DNA from: Chloroflexota bacterium | Lineage (GTDB): Bacteria; Chloroflexota; Dormibacteria; Aeolococcales; Aeolococcaceae | NCBI GenBank assembly: GCA_005889515.1 | Contig: VBHE01000312.1 | Location: 1-6,051 of the forward strand | DNA: 6,051 bases | Reading direction: 5' to 3' | In this document: piece after piece, positions 5,145-6,051 of the stretch | How positions within the stretch are numbered: position 1 is the stretch's first letter | Layout of the letters: every line of letters begins with the position of its first letter | Made by a program: the position numbers and the translations under genes | Notes under the pieces: model-generated | Database searches by the model: none | The model's input: only the letters and a program-made list of their open reading frames with translations | What the model was told of the DNA's origin: nothing

Positions 5145-6029
5145 CTAGACCGGTGCCGAAGTGGACGGTTGTGGTGCGGGCGCGGTGTCGCGCGCGTCCG
5201 CCGCCTCCTCGTCCTCGATCGCGTACAGCCTCAGGATGGTCTCCCCCCAGAGGGCGAAGATGCCGCCCGCCAGCCAGCCGTAGAGCACGAACGGCCAGTG
5301 GAACCAGACCGCGAAGAACTCCTCCGCGCCGGCGTTGCCGAGGTTGACGCTGTGGCCCCACTCGTTCATCGCCACCTGCGCCACCTCGGTGACGGTCGCG
5401 GAGATGAGCAGGAAGAAGGACCAGGGGAATCCCTTGTCGGCCCCGTACACGGCGGGGATCCGGGTGCGCCCGTACAGGTAGGTGCCCACCGCGAGGGTGA
5501 CGCCCAGCGGGAAGAACAGATAGAACATCGGGATGTGCGCGACCGTGAACGCGGTGTCGCGCACCAGCGTCTGATGGAATGCCCCGTCCTCGTTCGGCCA
5601 GAAGCTCGCCTCGATGTAGAGGTTGACGCTGGTGGCGCCGATCAGGCCCCAGAAGACGGCGATCCGGCGGACCTCCTCACGCCGGCTGAAACGCTGGGGC
5701 AGGTCCCTCCCGGTGTTCAGGATCCACCGCCACCAGAGGACGGTGAAGATGCCGACCCCGAGGAGGAAGGCGACGACCAGCATCCTCCACATCCAGAAGA
5801 ACTGGGTGGTGGACGAGTCGAGGCCCCAGGGGAAGACGGCCCAGGCCTGGTACACGCGGATGGCGACGGCCAGGGCGAGCAGGATCAGTGGCGAGATCAG
5901 TCCCCACTTCCATCCGCCGCCCCAGTCGGTCGGCCCCTTCCCGGGTATGTCCGGCGGGTCGTAGACGGCCGGGGCAGCAGGCCGTTCCGGTGCCTGTTGC
6001 CCGGCGGTAGGTGTCAGTTGCTCAGTCAC
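5145..6029 (-). CDS. pmoC: CuMMO subunit C (PmoC/AmoC-like), intact
   Basis: This 294-residue integral membrane subunit starts at GTG 6029, with GGAG 8 bases upstream. The frame is open to the window edge, but a longer start is not needed. A proline-rich N-terminal tail (about 1-40) precedes helices beginning near WGLISPLILLALAVAI. The CuC site ligands are all present with canonical spacing: D148, H152 and H165 in EDGAFHQTLVRDTAFTVAHI (D-x3-H-x12-H, equal to Asp156/His160/His173 of M. capsulatus). The CuD site ligands are N222, H226 and H244 (NEWGH and WFHWPF), with an insertion between the two His compared with M. capsulatus. The acidic C-terminal tail is probably cytosolic. It is the first visible gene of the operon, and its stop is 13 bp before the subunit A start. 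Substrate (methane, ammonia or short hydrocarbon) is not determined, so the symbol is nominal. Confidence 0.93.
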   Translation of the reverse strand: MTEQLTPTAGQQAPERPAAPAVYDPPDIPGKGPTDWGGGWKWGLISPLILLALAVAIRVYQAWAVFPWGLDSSTTQFFWMWRMLVVAFLLGVGIFTVLWWRWILNTGRDLPQRFSRREEVRRIAVFWGLIGATSVNLYIEASFWPNEDGAFHQTLVRDTAFTVAHIPMFYLFFPLGVTLAVGTYLYGRTRIPAVYGADKGFPWSFFLLISATVTEVAQVAMNEWGHSVNLGNAGAEEFFAVWFHWPFVLYGWLAGGIFALWGETILRLYAIEDEEAADARDTAPAPQPSTSAPV

Positions 6030-6037
6030 GGTCGCAT

Positions 6038-6041
6038 CTCC
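6038..6041 (-). promoter_or_regulatory. Ribosome binding site of subunit C
   Basis: GGAG is 8 bases before the GTG at 6029. It decides this start over the out-of-frame ATG at 6037, which gives only three codons before a TGA overlapping the GTG. Confidence 0.6.
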
Positions 6042-6051
6042 ACTACCTCTC

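Noticed and set aside
6026..6037. ATG at 6037 as subunit C start or end of an upstream gene overlapping the GTG
   Set aside because: That ATG gives three codons only. An upstream gene ending at this TGA is possible, but the window ends too soon to support it.

Overview
The window is very GC-rich, with strong GC bias at third codon positions. Its core is a minus-strand cluster for a copper-dependent membrane monooxygenase (CuMMO; the particulate methane / ammonia / hydrocarbon monooxygenase superfamily) in the usual C-A-B order. GC content, gene content and small-gene style suggest a high-GC soil-type bacterium, for example an actinobacterium or a Dormibacterota/Chloroflexota-like lineage. The sequence alone does not fix the taxon.

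Left part, plus strand (1-1921). Positions 1 to about 465 encode the end of a universal stress protein, cut by the window edge. Its frame runs without a stop into a small protein built from two near-identical 51-residue units. That small protein also has its own strong Shine-Dalgarno and ATG (493-510). A perfect 13-bp stem-loop at 921-961 follows. A DedA-family membrane protein (995-1921) comes next. It carries an extra C-terminal membrane domain resembling RDD, and its tail overlaps the end of the convergent hydrolase gene.

Right part, minus strand, read from 6029 down to 1866. The order is CuMMO subunit C (5145-6029), subunit A (4358-5131), subunit B (3148-4343), a small single-pass membrane protein (2812-3111) and an EchA-like epoxide hydrolase (1866-2786). 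Gaps between genes are 13-36 bp, so this reads as one transcription unit. A plausible logic is that the monooxygenase oxidises a short hydrocarbon or alkene and the epoxide hydrolase removes epoxide products. That link is inference from adjacency.

The most important observation is that the monooxygenase genes are not intact as sequenced. Subunit A has an in-frame TAG at codon 22. Subunit B is split by a net -1 frame change just after the copper-binding HVH motif, at a point where about 17 residues found in the Methylococcus capsulatus protein are also missing. The recognisable copper ligands in B and C are retained and the rest of all three genes is well conserved. Either the operon has been inactivated recently, or the assembly carries errors, or (less likely) there is recoding.
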